Shown here in pieces: positions 1 to 8,721 of a stretch of DNA of 64,000 nucleotides. Source of the stretch: UBA1444 sp964521625 (GTDB lineage: Bacteria > Bacillota > Negativicutes > UBA1444); assembly GCA_964521625.1 (NCBI GenBank), contig CAZFSM010000006.1, positions 113,566-177,565 on the forward strand, given 5' to 3'. The position numbers and the translations under genes are program-made. The notes under the pieces were generated by a model. It was given only the letters and a program-made list of their open reading frames with translations, had not been told where the DNA came from and made no database searches. Position 1 is the stretch's first letter. Every line of letters starts with the position of its first letter.

Positions 1-745
1 AAGCCGGTTCGAAAACCACCGGGTCCAGCGCATGGTCAGATACACGGCAGCCAACCTGATGGAAAAATTCCAGTCTTTGTTTTAATGCATCCAGTAAATT
101 ATCCAGCGACTTGATTGACATGCCGGCCGATTGGCCCAATTTGATCAGATAATCAAGAAAACCAGCTTTGTCGATGTTAAAGCTCTTGTCCGGGCGGAAC
201 GCTGGCAGAACTTTTACGTTAAAAGTTCCTTCCCGGGCAATCGCCAGATGATGTTCCAGGGAATCCGCCGGATCATCAGTTGTGCAGAGTCCGGTGACGT
301 TGGATCGTAGAATCAGATTTCGAGCGGAAAATTCATCTTTTTGCAGCAACTCGTTGGCTGTTTGCCAAATTTCTTCCGCTGTCGCGGGGGATAGCAATTT
401 GTCAATGCCAAAAAAGAATTTTAATTCCTGGTGGGCCCAGTGATATAGCGGATTGCCGACGCATTGCGGAATGGTTTCGGCCCACTTGAAGAATTTTTCC
501 TTGTCCGGGGCATCGCCGGTGATAAAGCGTTCTTCAACGCCGCAAGCCCGCATTGCCCGCCACTTGTAATGGTCACCGCCCAGCCAGATATCGCTGATAT
601 TGCGATATTTTTTATTACCGGCAATTTCCGCCGGGTTCAAATGGCAATGAAAATCGAATATCGGCATGTCTTTGGCATATTGGTGATAAAGAGTTTTCGC
701 TGTAGGGTTCGTCAGCAAAAATTGCTCGTCTAGAAAAGCTTTCAT
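1..745 (-). CDS. uxaC: Glucuronate isomerase, N-terminal part (runs off window)
   Basis: Glucuronate/galacturonate isomerase, which converts D-glucuronate to fructuronate and D-galacturonate to tagaturonate at the entry of hexuronate catabolism. The visible 248 residues start with a conserved MKAFLDEQFLL-type N-terminus, followed by the metal-binding HxH of the amidohydrolase fold (FDFHCHLNP, about residues 30-38) and the WLGGDHYKWRAMR segment typical of the family. The full protein is about 470 aa, so the C-terminal half lies beyond position 1. ATG at 745 has an AGGAGGC SD 5 nt upstream. It follows uxaE by 22 bp and is probably co-transcribed with it. Confidence 0.93.
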   Translation of the reverse strand, partial: MKAFLDEQFLLTNPTAKTLYHQYAKDMPIFDFHCHLNPAEIAGNKKYRNISDIWLGGDHYKWRAMRACGVEERFITGDAPDKEKFFKWAETIPQCVGNPLYHWAHQELKFFFGIDKLLSPATAEEIWQTANELLQKDEFSARNLILRSNVTGLCTTDDPADSLEHHLAIAREGTFNVKVLPAFRPDKSFNIDKAGFLDYLIKLGQSAGMSIKSLDNLLDALKQRLEFFHQVGCRVSDHALDPVVFEPA

Positions 746-767
746 CGTCTGCCTCCTGTATATCAGT

Positions 768-2309
768 TTAGATCTTTTGTTTCAATAGTTTGACGTGGTT
801 GCCAATGTGATATGCCAAAACCTGGGCATATTCAGCTTCGTAGCTGTCCCAGAGTTTGTAGAGGCGGTCGCGGTAAAGCGGCTTGCCGTCGGCATTTTTG
901 TCAGTCAGAATGTAACCGTAGGTTATGTGCAGCAACTGCCGTGCATCCGGTTCGTTCAGCATCCGCTCCAGTTCGTTGTCAGGCAGGTTCGCTGCGTCGG
1001 GAATTTTCGCCAGATCGGTGGTAACGTGGTAAAACTTTGTCGCATCGGCAAAGCGCGACAGTGCGAAAAGGCAAAGCTCACGGAAGAATTGAGGCTCCTG
1101 GCGGCAGACGACACGTAGTGCTTCCAGCCAGTTGGTACCGGCGGTTTTCACATGAACCCGCCCTTTGGTGTACTGGCCGATGATGGGAAATACGCTGAAC
1201 TTGTCGCTGCCTGAATGAATACTCAGGCGATAGCCGAAGTGGTCGGCGATGGCGGCATGAACGGCGAAATCGGCTTCAAAGACTGCAAGATCGCCGATAT
1301 AGTCGATCGCCTTTTGGAATTCACCGATAAAACGCGGCGCCAGGCTGCAGAGTACAATCCCCGCCTTTTCCATCTCGGACGCCATAAAGTAATGGGCGGC
1401 AGGAGTTGTCGGCGTGGCGGTTTCATCAATCGAAAGTTCAAAATCGACTGGTTGATGATGCGGCTTGATGAATTTAGCGTCAATCTGCTGAATGAAAGCC
1501 AAGGTCTCACCATAGGTCAGCAAGATTTCCTGCAGCGATTCTTGATCAAAATGAACGGATAACGTTCCGACCAGGAAGGTTTTACCCAGATAAAACTGTT
1601 CCATTTTCGCTCTGAAATCAGCCGGTAGCGCTTGGTATTTTGCCGCACGGTCGGCTGCATTCATGGCGGCGATACTGCCATCAATTTTTTCCGAACAATC
1701 CAGGGTAATCATCGAATATCCCAGATCAAGCGCCATTTTGATATCTTCAGGCCGTTTCAGGTGGTCCCCGTCAGCGCCAAAACCATCATGGAATCCTTCC
1801 TGCAAGACCGCCCAGGAAGCTGCGTCCAACACATTATTGTAAGTCCGTTCGGTTAACGTCAATTCGCGAATCGACTGTTGGGCCAGCACTGGCCTGATTC
1901 CCGAACCGGCCAGGCAATGCAGATGACCGGGCGAAGCCAAGCCCAAGCGGTCGCCAAGTCCTAGACTGAAACTGTTGCGGCCAAACGCCACCGGTTTCAT
2001 AAACTGAAAATATTTCCGCAGGACTCCAGCATTTACTGGCGACAGCGCAGCAATTTTCACCGCTTTGCCATCGATTGTGCATGTCTCCTGCGCCTGAATT
2101 TCATTGAATAATTTTGACTCAGCCTGCGACACGGCGATCAAGCTCTTTTCGCCATTGACCCGGGCCAGGAAGATGCCGCACTGATCCACAACATGAACTG
2201 ATGCGGGATAAACGGAACCTTTTACTAATTCCGTGAGTTCGCCGTTAACCTTTGGATCAAACCCGTTCCTGATCATCGTACTGGTAAAATCTCGCCAGTG
2301 TTCTTTCAT
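768..2309 (-). CDS. uxaE: Tagaturonate epimerase family protein (UxaE)
   Basis: Protein of 513 aa recognised as the UxaE family, first characterised in Thermotoga, which interconverts D-tagaturonate and D-fructuronate at C3. This makes galacturonate-derived tagaturonate usable by the fructuronate branch. Visible family features are the SFSLGLGDRLGLASPGH N-terminal segment, a HDGFGADGDHLKRPED metal/substrate region near residue 180, and a SIHSGSDKFSVFP segment near 365. ATG at 2309 has an AGGAGGG SD. It is the first gene of the uxaE-uxaC pair, which fits a hexuronate utilisation operon. The annotation rests on overall family resemblance; catalytic residues were not checked by alignment. Confidence 0.88.
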   Translation of the reverse strand: MKEHWRDFTSTMIRNGFDPKVNGELTELVKGSVYPASVHVVDQCGIFLARVNGEKSLIAVSQAESKLFNEIQAQETCTIDGKAVKIAALSPVNAGVLRKYFQFMKPVAFGRNSFSLGLGDRLGLASPGHLHCLAGSGIRPVLAQQSIRELTLTERTYNNVLDAASWAVLQEGFHDGFGADGDHLKRPEDIKMALDLGYSMITLDCSEKIDGSIAAMNAADRAAKYQALPADFRAKMEQFYLGKTFLVGTLSVHFDQESLQEILLTYGETLAFIQQIDAKFIKPHHQPVDFELSIDETATPTTPAAHYFMASEMEKAGIVLCSLAPRFIGEFQKAIDYIGDLAVFEADFAVHAAIADHFGYRLSIHSGSDKFSVFPIIGQYTKGRVHVKTAGTNWLEALRVVCRQEPQFFRELCLFALSRFADATKFYHVTTDLAKIPDAANLPDNELERMLNEPDARQLLHITYGYILTDKNADGKPLYRDRLYKLWDSYEAEYAQVLAYHIGNHVKLLKQKI

Positions 2310-2445
2310 CTTGCCCTCCTGTTAATGTTTATTTTCGGTCTTAATCTTCTATTAAATTCTCTACAAACTTACAATCCCCTTCGCATTAACGCGGGCGCAA
2401 GGAAATTCTTTTCATCGCCCCGTTATTAGTCATAAGATGTTGACG

Positions 2446-2457
2446 GAACGTGTGTTC
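2446..2457. promoter_or_regulatory. GAAC-N4-GTTC palindrome, downstream copy
   Basis: Perfect 4-bp-arm palindrome GAACGTGTGTTC in the uxaE 5' region, about 137 bp before the ATG. A second copy of the same GAAC-N4-GTTC layout lies exactly 102 bp upstream (2548-2559). It resembles the Gram-positive LexA box, but the genes downstream are catabolic, so a dedicated hexuronate regulator is the better inference. Confidence 0.4.
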
Positions 2458-2472
2458 TGCGTGTTGTGTAAA

Positions 2473-2486
2473 TGAAACGGATTACA
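2473..2486. promoter_or_regulatory. Catabolite-responsive (cre)-like element upstream of uxaE
   Basis: TGAAACGGATTACA matches the Firmicute cre consensus TGWAANCGNTNWCA at all but one defined position. It lies in the leader of the hexuronate operon, where CcpA repression would make sense. A LacI-family hexuronate regulator would bind a similar palindrome, so the binding protein is not determined. Confidence 0.45.
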
Positions 2487-2540
2487 TCGCTAAATAGCTG
2501 AAATATCGGCAGCTTAGTGTATGTCTCTCTTTGAATTAGA

Positions 2541-2560
2541 ATTATAAGAACCAACGTTCT
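2541..2560 (-). promoter_or_regulatory. uxaE -10-like hexamer abutted by upstream palindrome copy
   Basis: On the minus strand a TATAAT hexamer (2546-2541) is directly preceded by the palindrome AGAACGTTGGTTCT (2560-2547). I see no good -35 hexamer at 16-18 nt, so the promoter may depend on an activator, or the palindrome may be an operator in the spacer. In the rest of the 395-bp gap (2310-2704) I see only the terminator at 2623-2665. Confidence 0.4.
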
Positions 2561-2622
2561 TTTTTTATGCATATGGATAGAAATATCCGCTTGATTTTGC
2601 TAATACATGCTACTATTCCAAG

Positions 2623-2665
2623 TGTAAAAACAACGGATAATTAGCTATTTATAGCCAATTATCCG
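2623..2665 (-). terminator. Rho-independent terminator of the molybdenum hydroxylase operon
   Basis: Stem of about 14 bp (CGGATAATT...AATTATCCG with inner GGCTA/TAGCT), 4-nt loop and one wobble, followed on the minus strand by TTGTTTTTA. It sits 40 bp after the stop of the Mo-binding subunit gene. Confidence 0.8.
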
Positions 2666-2704
2666 CAAAGGAACATTTGTTTTAAAACTTGTTGATTTTT
2701 TTAC

Positions 2705-4990
2705 TTACGTTTGTTTCTGCGCTTGCATGCCGAGGAATATTTTTTCCGGCGTGATCGGCAAATCGGTTATCTGGACGCCCACTGCATTGTAGATCGCTGC
2801 GACAATGGCCGGGGCTGGCGTATTGATCACCACTTCGCCGACTGATTTGGCGCCGAAAGGGCCAGTCGGTTCATAGCTTTCTTCGAAGGCAACCCTGACG
2901 ATTCCCACGTCGCCGCGACCGGGAATTTTATAGGTCATGAACGAGTTTGACTGTAAGTTGCCTTTCTTGTCATATTGAACTTCTTCGTACAATGCCATGC
3001 CGATCCCCTGCACAATACCGCCCTCGGTCTGCACCCTTGCAAGGGCTGGGTTAATGACGGTGCCGCAATCAACTACCGCGACAAAATCTAGCAGGGTCAC
3101 TTTACCGGTTTCCTTATCCACCTCGACTTCGGCAAAACCGGCGACAAACGGCGGCGGGGAAACCGGGCTGCCAAACGTCGCATAGGCAGATAATTGGCGA
3201 TGGTCCGGACCGACTACGGCTGTGGCGGCAATACTGGCTACGCCTACTGTTTTGCCGGATGCCGGGTCGATGCACTGTTCTCCGGTGAGTTCCAGTTGAT
3301 CAGCAGAAATTTGCAGCACGTTGGCAGCTTGTTCAAGTATTTTCCCCCGCAATTCTTCGGCGGCCTTTTTTACCGCCATGCCGGTGACATAGGTCGTGCT
3401 GGATGCGTAGGAACCAGGATCAAATGGCGATACGTCGGTATCAGCTGCATGGATGATAAATTGATCCATATCTGCAGCCAATACATCAGCCGCCATCTGC
3501 AACAAAATCGTATCGCTGCCTGTTCCCATGTCCGTTGACCCCACCAGTACAGTATAGAATCCATCGTCGTTCAGGCGGATTTCGGCCGATGCAGTGTCGA
3601 TATTGGCAATCCCTGACCCCTGCATGGTGACGGCCATCCCTACCCCACGCACTTTATTGCCCTGTTCGGTCCTCGGGAATTTGGCATCCCAGCCGATCAT
3701 GGTTTTGCCGGTTTCAATGCAGCGGTGCAGTGCTGAACTGCCCAGTTTTTTTCCTTTATAATACAGGGCGGTTTCTGTTTCGCGAATCAGGTTTTTCATC
3801 CGCATTTCCGTTGGGTCGCTTCCCAGCGCCGCCGCCAGCTTGTTGACCGTGGATTCCTGGACAAAAGTCCCCTGCGTGGCGCCATAGCCGCGCAGCGCTC
3901 CACCGGGCAATTTGTTGGTATATACTGAATGACCCTGGTAACGGATTGCTTTGGTTTTGTTGTACAACGGCATGGTTTTATCACCGATGACAGCAAAAAC
4001 TGTCGGGGCATGCTCGCCGTAAGCGCCGGTATCCGACAGCCCTACGATCTCTATGGCTCGGATAATCCCGTCGCTGCTGGCCCCCATGCGCACTTTGAAT
4101 TCGGTTGCATGTCGGCTATTGGAAGCAATGAAAGTCTCTTTCCTTTCATAGACTACAATCGCTGGTTTGCCTGTTTTCAGCGTCACAATCGCCGGATAGA
4201 CTTCGCAGACGCCGGTCTGTTTAGCGCCGAAGCCGCCGCCGATTCGCGGCTTGATGACCCGAATCCGGGTGGCAGGGATTTGCAGGGCCCGGGCCAACTG
4301 CCGGCGGACATGGAACGGGATCTGGGTGGAACTGATCACGACCAAACGACCGGCCTGATCGAGATAAGTAAAACTGCGGAACGTCTCCATCATTGCCTGG
4401 GCCTGTGCCTGCGTCTTGTAACTTTCCTCCACCACGACATCGCACAGGGCCAGTTCCGCCTCCAGATCGCCGACTTCTACAGTATGACTGGAAGCAATAT
4501 TACGTAGTTGTTCCAGACCGATCGGAAAATTGCAATGCAGGTCGGTTTCCGGATGTACGACCGAAGAATGGTCGATTGCGCTGGATAAATCGAGGACTGG
4601 TTCAAAAACTTCATACTCTACTTTAATCAATTCCAGCGCCGCCAGGGCAGTTTTTTCATCGACAGCGGCAATTATTGCTACCTCATCGCCCACATAACGC
4701 ACAATCGGGTCCAGAATCAGGCGGTCATAGGGCGACGGCTCGGGAAACGACTGCCCGGCGTTGCTGTAACGAACCTGCGGTACATCCTGATGTGTCAGGA
4801 CGCATTCGACTCCCGGCAGCGCTTTGGCTGCTTCGGTGTAAATCGCTGAAATTCGGGCAAATGCATGCGGACTGCGCAGTAGTTTTACCACCAGGGTACC
4901 CGGTACAGCCAGGTCTTCCGTGTAGAGCGGTTTGCCGGTAGCTATAGCCACTCCGTCAATTTTACTGACGCTTTTGCCGACCCACTTCAT
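2705..4990 (-). CDS. Xanthine dehydrogenase-family molybdopterin-binding subunit
   Basis: Large catalytic subunit (761 aa) of a molybdenum hydroxylase that binds Mo-molybdopterin cytosine dinucleotide. Family landmarks are the N-terminal a/b hammerhead domain (VGKSVSKIDGVAIATGKPLY), GGGFGAKQ near residue 251, the ALRGYGATQ segment near 360, and GAKSVGEVVINTP near 718, whose Glu is the family's base catalyst. Length is typical of XdhA/CoxL-like subunits. ATG at 4990 overlaps the TGA of the 2Fe-2S gene (ATGA), so the three genes are translationally coupled. The substrate cannot be told from sequence alone: purines, nicotinate and aromatic aldehydes are all possible. Confidence 0.9.
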   Translation of the reverse strand: MKWVGKSVSKIDGVAIATGKPLYTEDLAVPGTLVVKLLRSPHAFARISAIYTEAAKALPGVECVLTHQDVPQVRYSNAGQSFPEPSPYDRLILDPIVRYVGDEVAIIAAVDEKTALAALELIKVEYEVFEPVLDLSSAIDHSSVVHPETDLHCNFPIGLEQLRNIASSHTVEVGDLEAELALCDVVVEESYKTQAQAQAMMETFRSFTYLDQAGRLVVISSTQIPFHVRRQLARALQIPATRIRVIKPRIGGGFGAKQTGVCEVYPAIVTLKTGKPAIVVYERKETFIASNSRHATEFKVRMGASSDGIIRAIEIVGLSDTGAYGEHAPTVFAVIGDKTMPLYNKTKAIRYQGHSVYTNKLPGGALRGYGATQGTFVQESTVNKLAAALGSDPTEMRMKNLIRETETALYYKGKKLGSSALHRCIETGKTMIGWDAKFPRTEQGNKVRGVGMAVTMQGSGIANIDTASAEIRLNDDGFYTVLVGSTDMGTGSDTILLQMAADVLAADMDQFIIHAADTDVSPFDPGSYASSTTYVTGMAVKKAAEELRGKILEQAANVLQISADQLELTGEQCIDPASGKTVGVASIAATAVVGPDHRQLSAYATFGSPVSPPPFVAGFAEVEVDKETGKVTLLDFVAVVDCGTVINPALARVQTEGGIVQGIGMALYEEVQYDKKGNLQSNSFMTYKIPGRGDVGIVRVAFEESYEPTGPFGAKSVGEVVINTPAPAIVAAIYNAVGVQITDLPITPEKIFLGMQAQKQT

Positions 4991-5442
4991 TGGACCTCAC
5001 CTCCAAGGTAGGTTTTAATCGCCCGCATTTGTCCCATATATCCGGTGCAGCGGCAGAGATTGCCAGCCAAGTAGTGCTGTATTGCCTGCTCACTGGGGTT
5101 CTTCAGTTCATTTTTCATCGCGATGACGGTCATGATAAAACCAGGGCTGCAAAACCCGCACTGTTCCGATCCTTCAGCCGCCAAGATCCGAGCGAACTTT
5201 TCCGCTTCCGGTTGGATGCCTTCGATCGTGGTGATTGCTTTTCCCTGAGCACGGAATGATGGCATTGTGCAGGATAAAACCGGATTACCATCGACCCATA
5301 CCGTGCACAAGCCGCAGCAGGAAGTGTCGCAGCCTTTGCGGATGCTGAGCATACCTTGGCGGCGCAGAGCATCAGCCAGCATTTCATCAGGCGCCGCTAC
5401 TATTTCATAGGTTTTTTGGTTAATCAACAATTCCAGTTTCAC
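4987..5442 (-). CDS. Molybdenum hydroxylase 2Fe-2S subunit
   Basis: Small iron-sulfur subunit (151 aa) carrying electrons from the Mo site to FAD. The N-terminal plant-type ferredoxin domain has the C-x4-C-x2-C pattern in GCDTSCCGLCTV; the usual Gly is Ser and an extra Cys precedes the second ligand. The C-terminal helical domain has QCGFC and LCRCTGY, ligands of the second 2Fe-2S cluster. I place the start at GTG 5442: GGGGAGG lies 7 nt upstream, and GTG overlaps the stop of the FAD subunit (GTGA). A longer in-frame extension starting at 5484 would overlap the upstream gene and lacks family similarity. Confidence 0.9.
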   Translation of the reverse strand: MKLELLINQKTYEIVAAPDEMLADALRRQGMLSIRKGCDTSCCGLCTVWVDGNPVLSCTMPSFRAQGKAITTIEGIQPEAEKFARILAAEGSEQCGFCSPGFIMTVIAMKNELKNPSEQAIQHYLAGNLCRCTGYMGQMRAIKTYLGGEVQ

Positions 5443-6230
5443 GCCAATACCTCCCCGATTGCCCGCTTCACCAATACCTGGCACATCGCACGCCGATAAT
5501 CGGCAGAGGCTTTGTTGTTGCTGCCAAAGGTCAGTTCAGCTGCGGTAGTGTCCGCTACCTTGTCAATGTCGATGGAATCGGCTGCCATTTCCGACAAGAG
5601 TTGGCTTGCCTGAACGGCTATTTCGGCCCGGGCCGGCCTGGCGCCGACAATTACGGTCCACTGCTTTCCGTGTCGCGATACCGCCGCGTTGAGAATCGGG
5701 AAATCAGCGCCGGCATTGCGCAGATTTTGATAAGCAGCCCGTCGGCTGTCTTTATTAATTTTTATCTTGATTAACACATCGCGCGAAAGTGGCTTGGCCA
5801 AAAAATCGACCAATGGCAGCCGGCCGCCACGTAAAAGTTCAACCTCTGTATCCAGGGCCAGTAAGGCTGGCAGGATATCGGAAAATCCATATTTGGAATA
5901 GACCGAGGCGCCGAGGGTTGCGCAGCGGCGGAATTGCACACCCAGGATATGCGCCACAGCTTTCGGCAGTACGGCATCAAAAGATTGGTTCAGTGCTGGA
6001 TTTACCTCAACGTCGCGAAGTGTCACCATGGCGCCGAGTTCGATAAATTGTTCTGTTTCGCTGATTTCAGCCAAACTGCAAAGAGATAGATCTAAAGCCG
6101 TGGTGATTCTACGGTTACCCATTTTGAGAAAACCGCAACCGCCCAATACGGTGATGTCTTGATATTCCGTCAGTAGTTCTGCGGCTTCAGCAATATTTTG
6201 CGGTTGGTACAACTTGTCGATGGTAAACAT
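5439..6230 (-). CDS. Molybdenum hydroxylase FAD-binding subunit
   Basis: Medium subunit (263 aa) of the CoxM/XdhB type, which hands electrons from the Fe-S clusters to FAD and onward. The N-terminal FAD-binding part carries TVLGGCGFLKMGNRRI (around residue 30), matching the family's GG-containing pyrophosphate loop; ATLGASVY near 106 matches the second FAD loop; the C-terminal CO-dehydrogenase flavoprotein domain follows. ATG 6230 has an AGGAGG SD. First gene of the FAD-FeS-Mo operon. Confidence 0.88.
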   Translation of the reverse strand: MFTIDKLYQPQNIAEAAELLTEYQDITVLGGCGFLKMGNRRITTALDLSLCSLAEISETEQFIELGAMVTLRDVEVNPALNQSFDAVLPKAVAHILGVQFRRCATLGASVYSKYGFSDILPALLALDTEVELLRGGRLPLVDFLAKPLSRDVLIKIKINKDSRRAAYQNLRNAGADFPILNAAVSRHGKQWTVIVGARPARAEIAVQASQLLSEMAADSIDIDKVADTTAAELTFGSNNKASADYRRAMCQVLVKRAIGEVLA

Positions 6231-6292
6231 TTTGTCCTCCTAATCAGGTTTTTATCAAGATTTTTAAAGTCTGGTTCGTTTTTACTACTGCC

Positions 6293-6301
6293 ATTATATC
6301 A
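6293..6301 (-). promoter_or_regulatory. Extended -10 promoter of the molybdenum hydroxylase operon
   Basis: TGATATAAT on the minus strand (TGnTATAAT extended -10), about 60 bp before the FAD-subunit ATG. No strong -35 is visible, as is usual for extended -10 promoters. Confidence 0.55.
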
Positions 6302-6341
6302 AAACAACGCTGCCGCCTGAACAGTTTTGCGCTGATTCAGG

Positions 6342-6370
6342 ATGACGCGATTCAATGCAAATGATATACT
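6342..6370 (+). promoter_or_regulatory. rqcH promoter placing the start site next to the ATG
   Basis: ATGACG (6342-6347), a 17-bp spacer and TATACT (6365-6370). The predicted transcription start (about 6377) nearly coincides with the rqcH ATG at 6378, and no usable SD precedes that ATG. A leaderless or near-leaderless mRNA is suggested. Confidence 0.5.
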
Positions 6371-6377
6371 TTGAGTT

Positions 6378-8162
6378 ATGAATATTGAAGGATTGGCAAT
6401 TCATTCCCTGGTTAACGAATTAAATAATGAGCTGTCCGGCGGTCGGATCATGCGGATTAGTCAACCTACCCGCTTTTTGTTTGTACTGCGAATTCGATTG
6501 ACGGAAAAAGAAATTGCGTTGGCTATTTCGATCGACCCGGCCGATCCCCGGGTTCATTTCACGCGCGAAAGCCGCGAAAACCCATTGGAACCATCATCCC
6601 TCTGCATGTTGCTGCGCAAGCAGCTGACTGACGGGCGGATTGCTGCAGTGACGCAGCAGGCTGGACTGGATCGGGTATTGCACTTTGATGTTGATCTGCG
6701 CGAAGGTCAGGGACGGATCGATACGAAAACCCTGACTGTTGAATTGGCTGGCAAAAACAGCAATTTGATTTTAACCAATAATGGGTTGATTGTCGATGCC
6801 GCCCGCCGCGTCGGGTTCAACACCAGCAGGGTTCGTCAGATCGTGCCGGGCATCCCTTATCTGCCGCCGCCGCCGCGCAACCGCCATGACCCCATACAAG
6901 AACCGACCGGACAAATCGTTGACGCGATTGTGCAACAGACCGATCTTGCGCTGGGTAAAGCCCTGATGGCGACTGTCGAAGGAATCGGCCCGCTGGCGGT
7001 AAGCGAAATTTTGTTTCGCTCCGGCCTTGATGCGAAAAAACCGGCTAATTCGTTGATGGCGGGAGACATCGCCGCACTTACTGATGCGCTCGCTTCTTTG
7101 CTGGCCCCGATGCACAGCAGTCCCACCGCATCCTTTGTTGCCCTCGATGCGACAAACCGTTTATTGGCGGTTGCTAACTTTGAACCTCGACATTTGTCAG
7201 CTCCCTGCCTGAAAAATTTCGAATCGCTGAATCAGGCGATTGAATATGCTTCCTCGCTGGCAGCTGCCCCGAAAACGAATCTGCATCAGGATATCGCCAA
7301 ACGGGTCCGGACAGAGCTGGACAAACTGGAACGCAAAATCTTGCTACTGGACAGCGAATGGAATGAGTCCCAACACGCCGATGATTTCCGGCAGCAAGCC
7401 GACCTGCTGATGACCAACCTGCATCTATTAAAGCAAGGGATGACGGACATACAAATTACTGATTCCTATTCAGCCGCGGACAGCAATGACGCAGCGACGC
7501 TGGAAATCGCCCTGGACCCAGCTCTGTCGCCGATGCAGAATATCCAGCGCTACTATAAAAAATATTCCCGGGCCAAACGCGCCCAGGAGCTGATTCAAAT
7601 CCAGATCGAACAATGCAGTCAGGACATCTTGTACCTTGAAGGGATCGCGTTATCGCTGACTGAAGTGATTACTAATCTGGAAGTGCAGGAGATTATCCAG
7701 GAACTTAGTGAAAGCGGTTATATGCCGCCTACGCCCCGCTCCCGTCAGAATGTCAAACCGTCGGAACCCCGCAAAATCCAGCTCACATCCGGCGCGATGA
7801 TTTTGGTCGGCCGTAATAACCGGCAGAATGATTTGGTTACCTTTAAGCACGCCCAGCCGCGTGACCTGTGGTTTCACACCAAAGATATTCCCGGCTCGCA
7901 CGTGGTATTACGCAGTCAAGGGGCCTCGCCGCAGCTGACGGACATTGAAAAGGCGGCGCATCTCGCCGCCTGGTTTTCCAAGGCTCGTAATTCAGCCAAC
8001 ATTCCAGTCGATTACACCGAACGCCGCTATGTGAAAAAACCATCCGGGGCCAAACCCGGCTTTGTTATCTACGAAAAACAGAAAACCCTGCGCATGACGC
8101 CGACCGAAACTGAGATCGACGAACTCCTGCAGTCCGGCATTAAGCCGTCAGTTCCTCGATGA
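6378..8162 (+). CDS. rqcH: Rqc2 homolog RqcH (NFACT protein)
   Basis: Ribosome quality control factor that binds the obstructed 50S subunit with peptidyl-tRNA and recruits tRNA-Ala for C-terminal alanine tailing. The 594 aa contain an N-terminal NFACT-N domain (MNIEGLAIHSLVNELN...), a helix-hairpin region around residues 180-240 (VEGIGPLAVSEIL), a long coiled coil about 290-450, and the NFACT-R domain with PRDLWFHTKDIPGSHVVLR near residue 495. It was formerly annotated as fibronectin-binding protein. The start is fixed by the conserved N-terminus although there is no SD. The 3' end overlaps convergent pyrR by 23 bp. Confidence 0.95.
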   Translation: MNIEGLAIHSLVNELNNELSGGRIMRISQPTRFLFVLRIRLTEKEIALAISIDPADPRVHFTRESRENPLEPSSLCMLLRKQLTDGRIAAVTQQAGLDRVLHFDVDLREGQGRIDTKTLTVELAGKNSNLILTNNGLIVDAARRVGFNTSRVRQIVPGIPYLPPPPRNRHDPIQEPTGQIVDAIVQQTDLALGKALMATVEGIGPLAVSEILFRSGLDAKKPANSLMAGDIAALTDALASLLAPMHSSPTASFVALDATNRLLAVANFEPRHLSAPCLKNFESLNQAIEYASSLAAAPKTNLHQDIAKRVRTELDKLERKILLLDSEWNESQHADDFRQQADLLMTNLHLLKQGMTDIQITDSYSAADSNDAATLEIALDPALSPMQNIQRYYKKYSRAKRAQELIQIQIEQCSQDILYLEGIALSLTEVITNLEVQEIIQELSESGYMPPTPRSRQNVKPSEPRKIQLTSGAMILVGRNNRQNDLVTFKHAQPRDLWFHTKDIPGSHVVLRSQGASPQLTDIEKAAHLAAWFSKARNSANIPVDYTERRYVKKPSGAKPGFVIYEKQKTLRMTPTETEIDELLQSGIKPSVPR

Positions 8163-8691
8163 TCACCTTGTCTTCGCCGTCGGTTTCTCCCAGTTGCACA
8201 CTGACGTTTTCCCGATGCGAAGTCGGCACGTTCTTGCCCACATAATCAGCCCGGATCGGCAATTCGCGATGGCCGCGGTCAATCAAAACCGCCAGCTGAA
8301 TTGTCTGCGGTCGTCCGATATCCATAATCGCATCTAGCGCAGCCCGGATCGTTCTGCCGGTATACAAAACGTCGTCGACCAGTATCACATTTTTGCCGTT
8401 GATGTTGCCGGGCAGTTTGGTTTCTCGCACGACTGGCTGATAATCCAGTCGTGACAAATCGTCCCGGTATAAAGTGATGTCCAGTACGCCAACGGTAATC
8501 GGCGTCGCTTCGATCCGGCGGATTTCCGCCGCCAGGCGTTCCGCCAGCGGTACCCCTCTGGTGCGGATTCCGACCAGCACCAGGTCGGAGCCGCCTTTAT
8601 TTTTTTCGACAATTTCATGCGCTACCCGGATCAGTGAGCGACGAATTGCATCGCTGTCCATCAATACTGCTTTTTCCACCCAGTTCGACAT
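8140..8691 (-). CDS. pyrR: Bifunctional pyr operon regulator / uracil phosphoribosyltransferase
   Basis: PyrR (183 aa) binds UMP and pyr mRNA to promote attenuation and has weak UPRTase activity. The PRPP-binding signature VILVDDVLYTGRTIRAALD is at about residues 98-116; the N-terminal DSDAIRRSLIRVAHEIVEKN is typical of the family. ATG 8691 has GGAGGG at 9 nt. It is last in the ileS-lspA-rluD-pyrR run and no pyrimidine biosynthesis gene lies beside it, so any attenuation targets are elsewhere. Its 3' end overlaps rqcH tail to tail. Confidence 0.95.
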   Translation of the reverse strand: MSNWVEKAVLMDSDAIRRSLIRVAHEIVEKNKGGSDLVLVGIRTRGVPLAERLAAEIRRIEATPITVGVLDITLYRDDLSRLDYQPVVRETKLPGNINGKNVILVDDVLYTGRTIRAALDAIMDIGRPQTIQLAVLIDRGHRELPIRADYVGKNVPTSHRENVSVQLGETDGEDKVIIEELTA

Positions 8692-8721
8692 TATGATTAT
8701 CCCTCCCCATCAGTTTGGCTG

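Noticed and set aside
2446..2457. SOS (LexA) box
   Set aside because: The sequence fits the consensus, but the downstream genes are sugar-acid catabolism, and the second copy breaks the consensus in the spacer.
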